Notes under the pieces: model-generated
The model's database searches: none
What the model saw: only the letters and a program-made list of their open reading frames with translations
What the model was told of the DNA's origin: nothing
NCBI GenBank assembly: GCA_016188575.1
Contig: JACPHN010000190.1
Coordinates: 1-63,505, forward strand
Direction of reading: 5' to 3'
Length of the DNA: 63,505 bases
Source of the DNA: Candidatus Schekmanbacteria bacterium
Lineage (GTDB): Bacteria; CSSED10-310; JACPHN01
Program-made: the position numbers and the translations under genes
Shown: positions 62,916 through 63,505 of the stretch, in pieces
How positions within the stretch are numbered: the first letter of the stretch is position 1
How the letters are laid out: every line of letters begins with the position of its first letter

Positions 62916-63505
62916 TCAGCGCAAACTCCTCGCGCGGCTGCGAAACGTGCCGTTTTTCGAGCAGCAAGACGCGGTCGGTACCGGCTTCGCCGTCCGCGAG
63001 GACGCCGACGTCAATCCAGTCGTCGACGGCACCTGAAGTCTCTCCGCCCACCGCTCGAAGGCCCCCAGCTTGCTATCGGGGACGCTCAGGCGGTTGGCGA
63101 CCATGGCGAGGATCGCGCGCTCGTAGGCAACCTGCGTGTCGGTGCGCGCGAACACACCCCGTAGGCACTCAACGAGGCCAAGCCGTTCCCAGAGTGCTTC
63201 GATGGCATGGACGGTTCCGAGCTCCCGAGTGCCGACGATGGTGAGGTTGGGAGGCAAATCCGGTGGCCGACGACGTTTCTCGACGACGTCGAGCGCGCAG
63301 ACCCGAGCGATCGATCGGCAAAGCCGGACGAGGGCTTCACGATCGACTTGGTCCGCACGGCCAAAGTTGTGAATGCCCTTGGCGGTGGCTCGCTTGCTCT
63401 CGGGGTCCCACAGGTTGTGAGCGAGCCGAAGATAGTGAACGGCGGACCCGTCCTTGTTCGTGCGCCTGGTAGATCGGACCTCTGGTCCGCATTCCGCAGT
63501 CCGCA
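62916..63505 (-). CDS. partial IS1634-family transposase, N-terminal part, running off the right edge
   Basis: The minus frame is open from the right edge and reads RRTNKDGSAVHYLRLAHNLW, then KRATAKGIHNFGRADQVD and LTIVGTRELGTVHAIEALWE, matching the N-terminal part of IS1634/IS1549-type transposases. It stops at 62916 after about 196 residues, whereas full proteins exceed 450, and the last ~40 residues no longer look like transposase. So it is a truncated copy whose true start lies outside the window. The internal start at 63257 is a TTG within the frame and not the gene start. Confidence 0.75.
   Translation of the reverse strand, partial: RTAECGPEVRSTRRTNKDGSAVHYLRLAHNLWDPESKRATAKGIHNFGRADQVDREALVRLCRSIARVCALDVVEKRRRPPDLPPNLTIVGTRELGTVHAIEALWERLGLVECLRGVFARTDTQVAYERAILAMVANRLSVPDSKLGAFERWAERLQVPSTTGLTSASSRTAKPVPTASCCSKNGTFRSRARSLR

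Overview
This is a high-GC window (roughly 65% by eye, with several AT-richer islands) from a Gram-negative bacterium. Outer-membrane and periplasmic systems are abundant: ExbB/ExbD/TonB, an MtrA/MtrB-type porin-cytochrome pair, an RND exporter and many signal peptides. The mix of an eukaryotic-like Ser/Thr kinase fused to AAA-ATPase/TPR, an atypical NtrC-like regulator, an NFACT protein and B12/radical-SAM enzymes fits a proteobacterium or a Myxococcota-like lineage; I cannot place it more precisely from sequence alone. No rRNA, tRNA or CRISPR array was seen.

Layout. 1-11 kb: the edge of a possible insertion sequence, a sulfotransferase and a GSCFA protein (both minus), then FkbH-like enzyme, acyl carrier protein and GNAT-like acyltransferase (plus), a secreted metalloprotease with a secreted partner (minus), and a DegT/StrS aminotransferase. 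This looks like surface-glycan or small-acyl modification machinery interrupted by a protease module. 11-17 kb: an 83-bp palindromic repeat array, then a kinase-ATPase-TPR signalling giant overlapping a sigma54-type activator that lacks GAFTGA. 17-23 kb: from a good sigma70 promoter, OppD/OppF-like ATPases (no permease, no binding protein; OppF carries a large insertion), ExbB, two ExbD, TonB and a YchF-like GTPase. 23-30 kb: TlpA-like thioredoxin, small secreted and membrane proteins, a decayed PiT transporter, a gene broken at a C9 tract, an ECF sigma/zinc-finger anti-sigma pair, and a second secreted partner plus metalloprotease module whose protease has a single in-frame stop.

30-44 kb: a minus operon (multi-pass membrane protein, DUF2341-like protein, NFACT/RqcH-like), a translationally coupled class III nucleotide cyclase and B12-binding radical SAM enzyme, a multi-TM chemoreceptor-like protein, a UDP-glucuronate decarboxylase-like epimerase and a VLCAD-like acyl-CoA dehydrogenase with a strong promoter. 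44-53 kb: RND exporter of mosaic composition, a double aspartyl-protease/PDZ protein, a nucleotidyltransferase, and a minus operon with a Tiki/ChaN-like protein and a DNA-phosphorothioation-associated methyltransferase split by one amber codon. 53-63.5 kb: IS5 relic, LVIVD beta-propeller, receiver-domain relic, MtrB and decaheme DmsE/MtrA-type cytochrome, a secreted phosphoesterase with six 55-residue repeats, and a partial IS1634-type transposase at the right edge.

Several dispersed repeat families link the intergenic regions: an 83-bp double-hairpin unit found at two loci, both between convergent genes; a CCCCGCTTGCGGGG-type hairpin; a ~45-bp element at three loci; and a ~50-bp element directly upstream of two genes. 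At least four genes are broken by a single lesion or truncation, so either this genome is decaying locally or the assembly contains errors.
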